The position numbers and the translations under genes are program-made. From contig NZ_CP030074.1 in the NCBI RefSeq assembly GCF_003261055.1, positions 868,001-932,000 of the forward strand: a DNA stretch of 64,000 nt. The letters run 5' to 3'. Shown piece after piece: positions 9,119-18,917 of the stretch. Below the pieces are notes generated by a model, which saw only the letters and a list, made by a program, of their open reading frames with translations, was not told where the DNA came from and did not search any database. Positions within the stretch are counted from its first letter, which is position 1. Every line of letters starts with the position of its first letter. The DNA comes from Streptomyces cadmiisoli. GTDB lineage: Bacteria; Actinomycetota; Actinomycetes; Streptomycetales; Streptomycetaceae.

Positions 9119-10105
9119 TCAGATCCAGCCGCGGCGGGTGGCTTCCATGGCGAGCTGGAAACGTGTCTGTGCGCCGAAGCGGCGCATGAGTCTGGTGATG
9201 TGTCGCTGGACGGTGCGTTCGCTCCAGCCCAGCGCCCGGCCCGCCGACCTGTCAGTGGCTCCCGAGGCGAGCAGGGTCAGCAGCTTCTCCTCGTCCTGTG
9301 ACAACTGGTCGGGGAGGAAGTCCTCGTCTGCGGGCGGCGTGAACGGCCGTATCTGCACACTTCGTTCCCAGACCGACTCGAACAGCGCCACCAACGCGTC
9401 GAGCAGGGGCGAGGGGTGGATGACGTACGACGCGGTGACGGCGTCGTCGCCGGGCCGGAGCAGGGGCAGCATGGCGATCCGGTCGTCGGATATGGCCAGC
9501 TTCGTCGGCAGGCCGGGGGCGATGCGGGCCTGTTCCCCCCGGCGGATCCCCGCTGTCACGTCCTCCAGCCAGCCGGGTAGGTCGAGCACCGAACTGTCGT
9601 ATATGACACGGTATTTGACGCCACGTCCGAGCAGTTCGAGTTCGGTTCCGTTGGGCTCGGAGTGGCCGGCCGCCGCGGCGTACGGCGGGCAGTCGAAGCC
9701 ACGCACCTGTGTGCGGGTGGCCCGCTGCATCTGTGCCCAGTTCCGGTTGACCTCGTCCCGGTCCGAGATGACCTCGACGAGTTCGCCGGGATGCGCGAAG
9801 CGACTGCCCGCGCGATAGAGGGCCATCAGATCCGACAGTTGGGAGCGCACACCGTTCAACGCCCGCTCACGCTCGCGCAGTACGGCTTCCAGACCACTGT
9901 CGGGCGGGACCGCAACGTAGGTGACGGGACGCCCGGGTGCGGTCGAGGCCAGACCGAGGCCGACCAGTGACCGCAGCGAACGAGAGGTCACCTGGGCGCT
10001 GAGGCGGCAGTCGGCGGCAAGTTCCGCCGTGTTGGCCCGGGTCCTTCTGATCAGGGCGTCGTAGACGGCTTCGTCGCGCTCGTTCAGGCCGATGGCCTCC
10101 AGCAT
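9119..10105 (-). CDS. TrmB/LuxR hybrid transcriptional regulator
   Basis: A 328-residue regulator with two DNA-binding modules. The N-terminus (residues 1-75; GLNERDEAVYDALIRR) is a TrmB-type winged helix. A middle sensor-like domain follows, with a phospholipase-D-like fold typical of such proteins (RVIYDSSVLD, LPTKLAISDDRIAMLPL). The C-terminus is a LuxR-type HTH (LSQDEEKLLTLLASGATDRS, then GWSERTVQRHITRLMRRFGA). Such proteins are abundant in Streptomyces and usually control adjacent genes. It is divergent from the secreted protease at 10276, separated by about 170 bp, which suggests control of that gene. Confidence 0.8.
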   Translation of the reverse strand: MLEAIGLNERDEAVYDALIRRTRANTAELAADCRLSAQVTSRSLRSLVGLGLASTAPGRPVTYVAVPPDSGLEAVLRERERALNGVRSQLSDLMALYRAGSRFAHPGELVEVISDRDEVNRNWAQMQRATRTQVRGFDCPPYAAAAGHSEPNGTELELLGRGVKYRVIYDSSVLDLPGWLEDVTAGIRRGEQARIAPGLPTKLAISDDRIAMLPLLRPGDDAVTASYVIHPSPLLDALVALFESVWERSVQIRPFTPPADEDFLPDQLSQDEEKLLTLLASGATDRSAGRALGWSERTVQRHITRLMRRFGAQTRFQLAMEATRRGWI

Positions 10106-10275
10106 GGGGTGGCACCCCTTTCCACGTCGTCTCTGCCTGTCCGTTTCCTGTCAGCTGACGGGAAGTCGCCGCCCGTTGATCTTGTCATGGGCTCCGGCCG
10201 GATGTCAGCGTTCGGCCAGCTACGTGATCGACCCGACCCCACGACGTTCAAACGCGTCGCGTAAGGAGTGCACCC

Positions 10276-13200
10276 ATGCCGCTCCCGGCCCATCCGCCGC
10301 GCGGACAGCGCCGGCGCAGAGCCCTGTTGTCCGCCCTGGGCATATGCACCACCGTGTTGCCGGCCGCTCCCGCGTTCGCGCAGGACGCCGTGCCCGGACC
10401 CGCGTTGTCGGCGGCCGTCCGAAGCAAGATCGACCCCGGGCTGCTGAAGCGGATGGACAACGCCGAGGCTCGCGGCGACGGACGTGTCGTCGCGGCCGTG
10501 GTGCTTCGGCAGGGCACCACGACCCCTAGAGCGGGTGACAGCACTGCCGCGGTGCGCCGCGAACTGACCCGCGGCGCCGCGTCCGACCAGGCTCCCGTCG
10601 TGGACCTTGTGAAGGCCCGGGGCGACCGCGTGCTCAACACCTTCTGGCTCAAGAACATGGTCCTGGTCGAGGCCGGGCCGCAAACCCTCGGCGACATCGC
10701 GGCGCTCGCCCCGGTCGACCGTGTCATCCCCAACTTCACCCTCAAGACCCCACCCGGCGAGAAGGCGGACACCAGGACGTCGGCCGTCGCCCGCGCCACC
10801 GCGCAGGCGGCCACCTGGGGTGTCACCAAGATCGGCGCCGACCGGGTGCACAGCGAGCGGAAGCTCACCGGCGACGGCGTCCGGGTGGCGGTCCTCGACA
10901 CCGGCATCGACATGAACCACCCGGACCTCGCGGGCAAGCTGGCCGACGACGGGTCCGACGACCCCGCCCGCCCCGGAGCCTGGATCGAGTTCGGCACCGA
11001 CGGCAAACCGGTCCCGGGGTCCCTGCCGCACGACAGCAGCTACCACGGCACCCACGTGGCGGGCACCATCGCCGGCGGAGACGCCTCCGGCACGCAGATC
11101 GGCGTCGCCCCCGACGTCGACCTGATGGGCGGCCTCGTCATCCCGAACGGCACGGGAAGCCTCGCCCAGGTCATCGCGGGCATGCAGTGGGCCGTCGCCC
11201 CCTACGCGGCCGACGGCACCCCGGCAGGCCGGCCCGCGGACGTCATCAGCATGTCACTCGGCGGCGACGGCTACGCCGACGAACTCGTGGAGCCGGCACG
11301 CAACATCCTGCGCGCCGGAATCTTCCCGTCCTTCGCCATCGGCAACGAGTGCTTCCGAGGCTCGGCGAGCCCCGGCAACGTCTACGAGGCGGTTTCCGTC
11401 GGCGCCACGGACTCCGCCGACAACGTCGCCGACTTCTCCTGCGGAGAGGTCGTCGACAAGAGCGACTGGAGCGCCCCGCCGGCCGAATGGCCCGACACCT
11501 ACGTCGTGCCCGACGTCTCCGCACCCGGCGTCGACGTCCTGTCGACCCTGCCCGACGGCGGCTACGGCACCCTCAACGGCACATCGATGGCCACACCGCA
11601 CGTCTCCGGCACGGTCGCCCTGATGCTCCAGGCACGACCGGACCTCACCGTGGACGAGGCACTGGCCGTCCTCACCGGCACATCCGTCTCCGACGACCGC
11701 TACGGCGCGCGCCCCAACTCCCGCTACGGGCACGGTCGCATCGACGCCTACGCGGCGGTCGCGGAGGCGTCCCTGCGCAGCGGTGTGCGGGGAACCGTCA
11801 CCGACGGCAGGACCGGACGGCCGCTGGCAGGCGTCACGGTCACGCGCACCGACACCGGCCGCAGGCTGACCACGGACGAGGACGGACACTTCACGATCCG
11901 TCTCGCGCCCGGCAGCCACAAGCTGGGCCTCTCCCGATTCGGGTACGTCGAGACGGAGACCCGGCAGCAGGTGAGCGCCGACCGTTTCACCGACGTCCGT
12001 CTGAAGCTGGCGCAGACCCGCCGCGGATCGGTCACCGGCACGGTGCGGTACGAGCCGACCGGCACCACGGTGCCGGGAGCGACGGTCGCCGTCCTGGACG
12101 TCCCCGACGAACTGACCGCGGTGACGGACCGAAACGGCCGCTACACGATCCGTGACGTACCCGTCGGCGCCTATCGGGTGAGGGCGGCGGCGCCCGGCAT
12201 CTCTCGTTCCAAGCCGCTGGCCGTGAAGGTCGACGGCCGCGCCGGCACATCCCGGCGTGCCGACCTCGATCTGCCGCGTCCGCCCGCCACCGACCGGGTG
12301 TCCCTCACGACGCAGGGCAACCAGTCCAACGACGACGTGTGGTGGCCCGAGGTGAGCGACGACGGCCAGGTGGTGGCCTTCACCAGCCAGGCCTCGAACC
12401 TCGTCCCGGGTGACACCAACGGCAGCCTCGACATCTTCGTGAACGACCGGCGCGCGCAGACCACGCACAGAGTGTCGGTCGCCACCGGCGGCGCCCAGGG
12501 CAACGACTTCTCCCTCACTCCCACCCTCAGCGGCGACGGCCGTCATGTCGGTTTCAACAGCGCCGCCACCAACCTGGTCCCCGGTGACACCAACGGGCAG
12601 ACCGACGCGTTCGTCCATGACCGGTCGACCGGCACCACGGAAAGAGTGTCGGTGGCGTCGGACGGCACACCGGGGAACGGCCTGTCGTCGCCGCCCTCGC
12701 TCAGCGGCGACGGCCGCTACGCCGTGTTCCACAGCGACGCCGACAACCTGGTGCCCCGTGACACCAACAACGACACGGACGTGTTCCTGCACGACCGGCG
12801 GACCGGGACGACCGTCCGCATCTCGCAGGCCCGGTCCGGCGAGCCGGCACAGGGCAACTCCCGGGAGCAGTCGGTCAGCGCCGACGGCCGGTACGTCGCC
12901 TTCCAGAGCACCGCGGGCGACATCGTCCCCGGTGACACCGACGGCCTGGCGGACGTCTTCGTCCACGACCGGGAGACGGGAACCACGACCCTGGCCGGCC
13001 GACCCGACGGCGAGAACACCAGCCCGAAGATCAGCGCCGACGGCCACGTGATCGCGTTCAGCAACGACGGGCAGCTCCACGTCCACGACCTGCGCACCGG
13101 TGCGATGGAGCAGGTCTCCGTCAGCGGCAGCGGCCAGACGGCCGGAAGCTGGTCCTTCGGGGCGTCACTCAGCGGGGACGGCACCAAGGTCGCCTTCTTC

Positions 13201-13728
13201 AGCTACGCGGCCGATCTCACCCGCGACGACACCAACGGACGGTCGGACATCTTCGTACGGGACCGGACCGCCGGCACCACGACACGGATCTCGGGCGGCC
13301 CGGAAGGCGCCGAGGGCGACGGCAGCTCCTACATGGCGTCCATGAGCGGCGACGGCCGGCACGTCGCGTTCGAGAGCACCTCCGCCAATCTCGTCGGGGA
13401 CGACACCAACCGTCACTCGGACGTCTTCGTCCACGACCTGTACGCCGGTCCCGAGCCGCGCTTCGCGCTCGACGACCTGTCCGTGAGCCCGTCCCGGGTC
13501 CGTCCCGGGGCGCCTGTGCGCGTCACGGCCCGCGTCAAGAACGTCGGTGAGAAGGCGGGGACGTACTCAGCCGTCCTGCTGGTGGCCGGAGAGCCCGACC
13601 AGCGCCGCTCCGTGACGATCCGCGCCGGCAAGGACGTACAGCTGCAGTTCACGGTGCGCCGTGACATCACGGGCACGTACACCGTCGGGCTCGGTTCCTT
13701 GACCGGAGCGTTCACGGTACGCAAGTGA
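10276..13728 (+). CDS. Secreted subtilisin-like (S8) protease with beta-propeller
   Basis: An 1150-residue exported serine protease. An Arg-rich n-region and a hydrophobic segment end at AFA-QD near residue 36. A pro-region follows, then the S8 triad: Asp208 in VAVLDTGIDMNHPDL, His257 in YHGTHVAGTIAG, and Ser437 in NGTSMATPHVSG. After the catalytic domain come two carboxypeptidase-regulatory-like beta domains (VRGTVTDGRTGRPLAG; VTGTVRYEPTGTTVPG, about residues 500-670). Next is a repeated TolB/PD40-type propeller in which each blade carries NLVPGDTNGxxDxFVxDR (about 680-1055). A CARDB-like domain closes the protein. Extracellular proteolysis with substrate or cell-wall anchoring by the propeller is a reasonable inference. 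It is divergent from the TrmB/LuxR regulator and followed by a terminator. Confidence 0.92.
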   Translation: MPLPAHPPRGQRRRRALLSALGICTTVLPAAPAFAQDAVPGPALSAAVRSKIDPGLLKRMDNAEARGDGRVVAAVVLRQGTTTPRAGDSTAAVRRELTRGAASDQAPVVDLVKARGDRVLNTFWLKNMVLVEAGPQTLGDIAALAPVDRVIPNFTLKTPPGEKADTRTSAVARATAQAATWGVTKIGADRVHSERKLTGDGVRVAVLDTGIDMNHPDLAGKLADDGSDDPARPGAWIEFGTDGKPVPGSLPHDSSYHGTHVAGTIAGGDASGTQIGVAPDVDLMGGLVIPNGTGSLAQVIAGMQWAVAPYAADGTPAGRPADVISMSLGGDGYADELVEPARNILRAGIFPSFAIGNECFRGSASPGNVYEAVSVGATDSADNVADFSCGEVVDKSDWSAPPAEWPDTYVVPDVSAPGVDVLSTLPDGGYGTLNGTSMATPHVSGTVALMLQARPDLTVDEALAVLTGTSVSDDRYGARPNSRYGHGRIDAYAAVAEASLRSGVRGTVTDGRTGRPLAGVTVTRTDTGRRLTTDEDGHFTIRLAPGSHKLGLSRFGYVETETRQQVSADRFTDVRLKLAQTRRGSVTGTVRYEPTGTTVPGATVAVLDVPDELTAVTDRNGRYTIRDVPVGAYRVRAAAPGISRSKPLAVKVDGRAGTSRRADLDLPRPPATDRVSLTTQGNQSNDDVWWPEVSDDGQVVAFTSQASNLVPGDTNGSLDIFVNDRRAQTTHRVSVATGGAQGNDFSLTPTLSGDGRHVGFNSAATNLVPGDTNGQTDAFVHDRSTGTTERVSVASDGTPGNGLSSPPSLSGDGRYAVFHSDADNLVPRDTNNDTDVFLHDRRTGTTVRISQARSGEPAQGNSREQSVSADGRYVAFQSTAGDIVPGDTDGLADVFVHDRETGTTTLAGRPDGENTSPKISADGHVIAFSNDGQLHVHDLRTGAMEQVSVSGSGQTAGSWSFGASLSGDGTKVAFFSYAADLTRDDTNGRSDIFVRDRTAGTTTRISGGPEGAEGDGSSYMASMSGDGRHVAFESTSANLVGDDTNRHSDVFVHDLYAGPEPRFALDDLSVSPSRVRPGAPVRVTARVKNVGEKAGTYSAVLLVAGEPDQRRSVTIRAGKDVQLQFTVRRDITGTYTVGLGSLTGAFTVRK

Positions 13729-13748
13729 CCGACGGGGAACAGTGGTTC

Positions 13749-13784
13749 TGCGGCCGGGCTCCGTCCGGCCGCAGCACCTTTTCT
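13749..13784 (+). terminator. Rho-independent terminator after the S8 protease gene
   Basis: A perfect 9-bp stem, TGCGGCCGG (13749-13757) with CCGGCCGCA (13765-13773), is followed by CACCTTTTCT. It lies 20 bases after the protease stop. Confidence 0.75.
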
Positions 13785-13959
13785 CCGCAAGGGTGATGAC
13801 ACGGCACCAGGTGCGCTCTCCGGCCTCCGGCCGGGGACCGCGCCGACGGCCTGAGCGCAACGCGCGCTTCGACAGTCATCCACACCCACGCACAGGCCTC
13901 GCTGGTCCGGGGATCTTCGAGAACTCGTCCCGTGCGGTATGGCTGCCCGGTCCGGCGAA

Positions 13960-14387
13960 CCGCCTCGAGTGTCTTACACGGCGCCTTCGCCGACCACATG
14001 CGCGCCGACCTCGTCGTCGACGCCCTGAAAGCGGCCGAACGGACCCGTGACAGCCTCGCCAGCGCCCTTTTCCACACCGATCACGGAGCCCAAGGCAGCC
14101 GGGCCTTCGCCGAAGCCTGCCGCGAAGCCGGCGTCACCCAGTCCATGAGCGCGGTCGGTTCCAGCGCGGACAACGCACTCGCCGAGTCGTTCAACGCGAC
14201 CTGCAAACGGGAGACCCTCCAAGGCCGCCGGGCCTGGGACACCGAGCGCGAGGCCCACCTGGACCTCCTTCGCTGGCTCCACCGCTACAACACCGTCCGA
14301 CGCCACTCCCGCCTCGGACACCGCAGCCCCATCGCCTACGGGCGAGCACTCCGAACAACATCAACTACGCTGGCCGAAGCCGCATAA
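13960..14387 (+). pseudogene. IS3-family transposase OrfB, C-terminal half
   Basis: The frame carries the second half of an rve-type IS3 transposase: HMRADLVVDALKAAERT, FHTDHGAQ with the second catalytic Asp, and GSSADNALAESFNATCKRE with the Glu. It ends in WLHRYNTVRRHSRLGHRSP and a normal stop. The 5' half is absent. It overlaps the IS3 fragment at 1-1.6 kb by about 15 residues that differ at several positions, so the two are not halves of one split copy. Confidence 0.8.
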
Positions 14388-15571
14388 CAGTGAGGATGTA
14401 CGTGAGCGTTCCTCGGCGGGGTCTGACCCACCGCATAACTGACGCAGGGTCCTCAACGGGATTTGTCGGCCCGGCCGGGGGACGCTCGCCCGCATCTGTC
14501 GGGCCGGGGGACGTGACTTCATAAGAGCCTGGCCAGAGGCCCCATCGCTGTTTTGTCCGCCCTCCCGGCCGACGGGTGCCATCCCGCCCGGTCGATTGGA
14601 GAGGACGGCACAACCCACGATGGCTCAGCATGAGGTCGAGGTCACCGGTGGCGTCGACACCCACAAGGACACCCACACCGCAGCCGCGATCGACTCAGCC
14701 GGCCGGGTCCTGGGCTCAGCCCAGTTCCCCGCTTCCGCGCTTGGCTACCGCAAGCTGCTGAGCTGGCTCCGCTCCTTCGGCATCCTGCTGATGGTCGGGG
14801 TTGAGAGAACTGGGGCCTACGGGGCTGGTCTTGCTCGCTACCTGCGCGAGCATGACGTGAGAGTGGTGGAGATCGACCGCCCGGACCGCAAGACCCGTCG
14901 CTGGCAGGGAAAGTCCGACCCCGTCGACGCGGAAGCCGCGGCCCGGGCCGCGCTCGCTGAACGCCGCACTGGGGTCCCGAAGTCCCGTGACGGCAGGGTC
15001 GAGGCCCTGCGGGCCCTGCGCGTCGCCCGCCGCAGCGCGGTCCAGCAGCGGGCCGACGTCACCCGGCAGATCAAGAACCTGATCGTCACCGCGCCGGAAG
15101 GTGTCCGCACCATGCTGCGGCACCTGAAAGACAAGACCTGCTCGCCATCTGCGCGGGCTTCCGTCCCCACCCGGACCAGGCCGGCGATCCGGTCACCGCG
15201 ACGAAAACCGCCTTGCGCTCTCTCGCCCGCCGCCATCGCGACCTGGGCCGTGAGATCGACGAACTGGACGAGCTGATAGCCCCGCTCACCCAGGAGATCA
15301 ACCCGGCGCTTACCGAGTTGAAGGGCGTCGGCCCGGAAGTCGCCGGCCAGCCGCTGGTTACCGCGGGCGACAACCCCGACCGGCTCCGCTCCGAAGCGGC
15401 GTTTGCCATGCTCTGCGGCGCCGCGCCGCTGCCTGCCTCCTCCGGCCGAACCCACCGTCACCGCCTCAACCGGGGCGGGGACCGGGCCGCAAACGCGGCC
15501 CTCTACCGGATCGTGCTCTGCCGCCTGCGCTGGGACCCACGCACCCGCACCTACATGGAACGACGAACTAA

Positions 15572-17250
15572 CCTCGCTGTTTCGCTTGGGGTTGGTGGCT
15601 GCCGAGGCGAAAACGCGAAAGTGCCTTCCTGACCTGGAACGATGAACCTTGCTGAGGGGTTCTGTCGGTCCAGGCGGAGGGCACTTTCTACGTGCAGGGT
15701 ATCGGGTTGCGTCCCAAGATCTATGTCAGTGCCGATGGTTCGGGGGTGGTCGGTCGTGCCGGGACACGGTTGCTGGCGGATCTTGCCGATGCCACGGGGC
15801 TGACCGCCGCGTACTCCACCGCGCTCAGGCCGTTGCGGCCACGCGGGACCGGACATGATCCAGGACGAATCACCACCGACCTGGCGGTGATGCTCGCCGA
15901 CGGCGGCGAGGCGTTTGCGGACCTGGCCGTACTGCGGGACCAGGCCGAAGTGTTCGGCTCGGTTGCCTCGACACCGACGGCCTGGCGGCTGCTCGCCGAC
16001 ATGGACGAGCAGGCACTTGCTTCGCTGCGTTCGGCCCGCGCTTCGGCTCGGGAGGTCGCTTGGCTGCAGGCCGCCGAGAACGGTGAGGGCATACCCGCTG
16101 CCCGGGCCGCGGGTCGTGTGCTGCCCGGCCTGGTCCTGGACCTCGACGCCACGCTGGTGGCCTGCCACTCGGAAAAGGAGGCCGCCGCGCCCACCTACAA
16201 GGGCGGTTTCGGGTTCCACCCGCTGGTGTGCTTCCTGGCCAACACCGGCGAGGCGCTGTCCGGGCAGCTGCGGCCCGGGAACGCTGGCGCCAACACGGCC
16301 TCCGATCACATTGCGGTCCTCGACCAGGCACTCGCGCAGATCCCCGATGCCCACCGGCACGGCACCGACATCCTGGTCCGCACCGATAGCGCCGGATCCG
16401 CGAAAGCCTTCCTCGCTCACGTCCGTGACCTGCGCAAACGAGGAATCCGTACCTTCTTCTCGGTCGGATACGCCATCACCGAGCCGATCCGCCGCGCCAT
16501 CCGGGCCATGCCCGACCGCCTCTGGCATCCCGCCCTGGACCAGGACGGGACACTGCGTGATGGCACCGAAGTCGCCGAGCTGACCGGCATGGTCGATCTG
16601 GGCGGCTACCCGGCCGGCACCCGCTTCATCGTGCGCCGCGAGCGGCCACACCCAGGAGCACAGCTGTCGCTGTTCGACCTGGACGAGGGACTGCGTCACC
16701 AGGTCTTCCTCACCGACACTCCCTATCCCGGTGGTGGTTCGGCCCAGTTCCTCGAGGTCCGCCACCGCGGGCATGCCACCGTCGAGGACCGCATCCGGTG
16801 CGGCAAGACCACCGGGTTCGGCCGTTTCCCCTCCCGCGACTTCGGTGTCAACGCCGTCTGGCTCGAACTCAGTCTCACCGCGATCGACTTGCTGGCCTGG
16901 ACGTGCCTCCTGCTGCTGGACGGGGAGATGGCCACCGCCGAGCCGAAGAAGCTCCGCCACCGACTCCTGCACGTCGCCGCCCGCCTCACCCGCGGCGGCC
17001 GGCGACTACGCCTGCGGATATCGGCGACCTGGCCGTGGAGACACGAACTCGCCACGGCTTTCCACCGCCTCGCCTCACTGCCCCGTCCCGCCGGCTGACC
17101 AGCAAACCCCAGACCGCCCACGACCCGAAAGACCTTGGAGAACCCGGCCCGAGCGTCGGGCCTTCGCCATACTCACCGGCCGACCAGCGACCGAAATCAT
17201 CGGTCGACCGCCACCAGACCAGCTCAGCCACCCGAAGCGAAACAGCGAGG
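15572..17250 (+). mobile_element. IS1380-family insertion sequence, complete
   Basis: The ends form imperfect inverted repeats: left CCTCGCTGTTTCGCTT from 15572, right AAGCGAAACAGCGAGG ending at 17250. They are flanked by a 4-bp direct repeat, CTAA, at 15568-15571 and 17251-17254, the target duplication size expected for IS1380. The element carries one intact transposase gene and sits inside an IS110 transposase gene, so it is the younger insertion. Confidence 0.92.
15692..17098 (+). CDS. IS1380-family transposase, intact
   Basis: A 468-residue DDE transposase of normal IS1380 length. It reads through without stops: SADGSGVVGRAGTRLLAD near the N-terminus, VLDLDATLVACHSEKEAA (the first catalytic Asp region), LVRTDSAGSAKAFLAHV (second Asp), and VEDRIRCGKTTGFGRFPSRD (the Glu region). 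The C-terminal helical segment (HRLLHVAARLTRGGRRLRL, WRHELATAFHRLASL) is preserved. It starts at a GTG shortly inside the left inverted repeat. The intact frame, matching inverted repeats and clean target duplication suggest recent activity. Confidence 0.92.
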   Translation: MQGIGLRPKIYVSADGSGVVGRAGTRLLADLADATGLTAAYSTALRPLRPRGTGHDPGRITTDLAVMLADGGEAFADLAVLRDQAEVFGSVASTPTAWRLLADMDEQALASLRSARASAREVAWLQAAENGEGIPAARAAGRVLPGLVLDLDATLVACHSEKEAAAPTYKGGFGFHPLVCFLANTGEALSGQLRPGNAGANTASDHIAVLDQALAQIPDAHRHGTDILVRTDSAGSAKAFLAHVRDLRKRGIRTFFSVGYAITEPIRRAIRAMPDRLWHPALDQDGTLRDGTEVAELTGMVDLGGYPAGTRFIVRRERPHPGAQLSLFDLDEGLRHQVFLTDTPYPGGGSAQFLEVRHRGHATVEDRIRCGKTTGFGRFPSRDFGVNAVWLELSLTAIDLLAWTCLLLLDGEMATAEPKKLRHRLLHVAARLTRGGRRLRLRISATWPWRHELATAFHRLASLPRPAG

Positions 17251-17396
17251 CTAAAGAGGGTCTGTCGAAGAAAGAGATCATCCGCTGTCTCAAGCGGTTC
17301 GTCGCCCGCGAGATCTACCACATTCTGACCACGACGAACGCCTCAGCAGCGGCCCCAAGTCACCTCACGACCGCTGCTTGACATGCATAAGAGCAT

Positions 17397-17771
17397 CCCG
17401 TGTTCAAAATCAGGGGTCAAGGCCCCAGCAGACACCCAACAGATCCTGCCGACCTAACACCCAACTGCCAAGCCGCACAACGAATTTCACTCTGAAACGA
17501 TCAATAGGACCGATCGTGGCGATCGGAGGACGAAGTCGGTCGCATCGCCCCCAGCGGAATCCACCACTTCAGACACAGCTTGGTCGCCAGGTGCCTAAGT
17601 GCGTGAAAGAGTGGTGCTCCCACCAACTTCGTGTGCGTGAGAGGACGATGAGCACTTCCAGGCGACTGGCCGCCTGCATCTCTCAGCTGGTGCTCGGCCG
17701 GTTTCCAGCACCCTCCAGAACCGATCAGGGTGCGGGTAGTCGGCGTAGTTGCCGATACGATCATGCGAAAT
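17397..17771. other. Intergenic stretch, nothing recognised
   Basis: About 375 bases between the IS110 remnant and the terminator of the first I36-like gene. It is less G+C-rich than the flanks. No gene, RNA or repeat was recognised. Confidence 0.4.
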
Positions 17772-17796
17772 GGTCCGCCGAACTGATCGGCGGACC
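17772..17796 (-). terminator. Hairpin terminator of the first I36-like gene
   Basis: GGTCCGCCGA (17772-17781) and TCGGCGGACC (17787-17796) form a perfect 10-bp stem with a 5-base loop. It lies 16 bases past the stop of the minus-strand gene at 17813. The same hairpin type recurs at 25158, 38862 and 39973. Confidence 0.7.
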
Positions 17797-17812
17797 ATCA
17801 CAAAAGCCGAGG

Positions 17813-18214
17813 CTAGCAGAAAGAACTGATCTTGTCGTTCATACCGAAATAGCCAAGGTTTTCGTGCCAGCCCGGGTCAACCCGGAGCCGCTGCCCCTGG
17901 TAGTTGGTGTCAGCGTACGCGTAGAAGCTGCTCGACTTCCTACTGATGATGGACGAGATGCTGTCGTTGAGGTTCTTACTACCTCCCTGCGGGCCAGCGT
18001 AGTAGTACTGCTTCAGGTTGGCCAGGCAGCCAACCGAACCCAGATTGGCCTGCGCGCCATTGTATGACGTGTGCTCAAAAACACACACGCGTCCATTATC
18101 TGGCGGGCAGTCAAAAGGGCCCGCACTTGCTGTAGGTGCCGAGATCAACATGCCACCGGCAGCCAGGGCTGCCCCAGCCAGCAATGAGACCATGGCCCGC
18201 GCTCGCGACTTCAT
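17813..18214 (-). CDS. Secreted peptidase-inhibitor I36/crystallin-like protein (copy 1)
   Basis: A 133-residue exported protein. The signal peptide (MKSRARAMVSLLAGAALAAG) ends at ASA-GP near residue 31. The mature chain has a CVFEHTSYNGAQANLGS motif and a second half with YADTNYQGQRLRVDPGWHEN, ending DKISSFC. The two Greek-key-like halves, Tyr/Asn-Gly loops and paired cysteines match the peptidase inhibitor I36 / beta-gamma-crystallin-type proteins of Streptomyces, represented by the metalloproteinase inhibitor SMPI. Two paralogues lie at 18918 and 25212. It is divergent from copy 2. Inhibitor activity is inferred from the family only. Confidence 0.78.
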   Translation of the reverse strand: MKSRARAMVSLLAGAALAAGGMLISAPTASAGPFDCPPDNGRVCVFEHTSYNGAQANLGSVGCLANLKQYYYAGPQGGSKNLNDSISSIISRKSSSFYAYADTNYQGQRLRVDPGWHENLGYFGMNDKISSFC

Positions 18215-18899
18215 CGTGCTTACTCCGTGTCTCTACGATCGAACGGCCCTGATCCTAGCCAGCAGATTTACTGAACCCATAGAACATGCGCGACATTCGG
18301 TAGGACTTAGCCGAGAGATACCCGCCACGACTTCAATATGTACGAGGCGGCCTACCGCTCGTTGACAGTGGCATCCCTGTCACGGAGGACCACGTCCCGA
18401 TCAACGTCCAATGGTTGTCCGGCCGATCATTCATCGCCGGGGTCTGCCTGTCGGTTCGATCACACGCAAGACCCGACTGAGCTTTGGCCGACCCAGTACG
18501 GCACAGCCGTGCCATACCGCGCTGCAGCGGTGCTTCTCACGCCAGTGGAACCGTGACAACGATCCTCTCACCAGCGACCCTGTGACCTCCCCGAGGGCGG
18601 GCCGCGTCACCTCCGCGCATCCGCAGCAGGACACAAAAGGTGCCGCGGGCAAGAGGAACATGATCACCTCTCGCCGGAACCAACTAGGCAACGAACGCAT
18701 GCCAGTTGATAGCCGTCCCGCGCCTGTCACGCATTCAGCGCTCGACTGCCTTGCGGATCACATCACCCGAAGCGGCCACCGCAAGGAACAAGGGCTACGC
18801 CGCGCAGAGTGCATCAGATACGGTGATCCTGCTCACATGGCGTGCACGTTCTATCCAATTCATTCGGTTCGGTCTAAAACTTTGGAGGTCGGACCGTAA
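18215..18899. other. Divergent intergenic region between two I36-like genes
   Basis: About 685 bases that must hold both promoters. I did not find a convincing -35/-10 pair or operator. Short frames here (for example SRFHWREKHRCSAVW on the minus strand, 18430-18560) look like eroded coding DNA but match no family I recognise. Confidence 0.35.
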
Positions 18900-18917
18900 A
18901 TGAGCGGAGCAGTTAAC

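Larger units (their letters stand above)
14620..17381 (+). pseudogene. IS110-family (DEDD) transposase, frameshifted and interrupted
   Basis: It starts MAQHEVEVTGGVDTHKDTHT with the first Asp of the DEDD RuvC-like domain. It continues with GVERTGAYGAGLARYL, DRPDRKTRRWQGKSDPVDAE, and the transposase_20 domain (LKGVGPEVAGQPLV, MLCGAAPLPASSG). One A is missing near 15135 (AAAGACAAG for AAAGACAAAG), which shifts the frame into a dead end; the correct frame resumes as LLAICAGFRPHPDQAG. At 15572 an IS1380 element interrupts it. Removing 15572-17254 restores ERRT-KEGLSKKEIIRCLKRF in frame to the stop at 17381. The gene is doubly inactivated. Confidence 0.88.
14520..17396 (+). mobile_element. IS110-family element interrupted by an IS1380 element
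   Basis: An IS110-type transposase is split by a complete IS1380 copy at 15572-17250. The 9-mer CATAAGAGC occurs at 14520-14528 and 17388-17396, flanking the transposase gene, and may mark the element edges; IS110 elements lack conventional inverted repeats. Only about 90 bp lies between the left 9-mer and the transposase start, short for a bridge RNA, and I did not identify one. Confidence 0.7.

Noticed and set aside
11254..13086. A 610-residue open frame antisense to the S8 protease gene
   Set aside because: It mirrors the repeated propeller blades and has no recognisable domain. The plus-strand protease is certain.
1008..14387. The two IS3 OrfB halves (1 kb and 14 kb) as one element split by a 12-kb insertion
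   Set aside because: They overlap by about 15 residues around VVDALK but differ at several positions, so they come from different copies.
14529..14619. A bridge RNA in the IS110 left end
   Set aside because: Only about 90 bp lies between the putative left edge and the transposase start, and no convincing two-loop structure could be drawn by eye.
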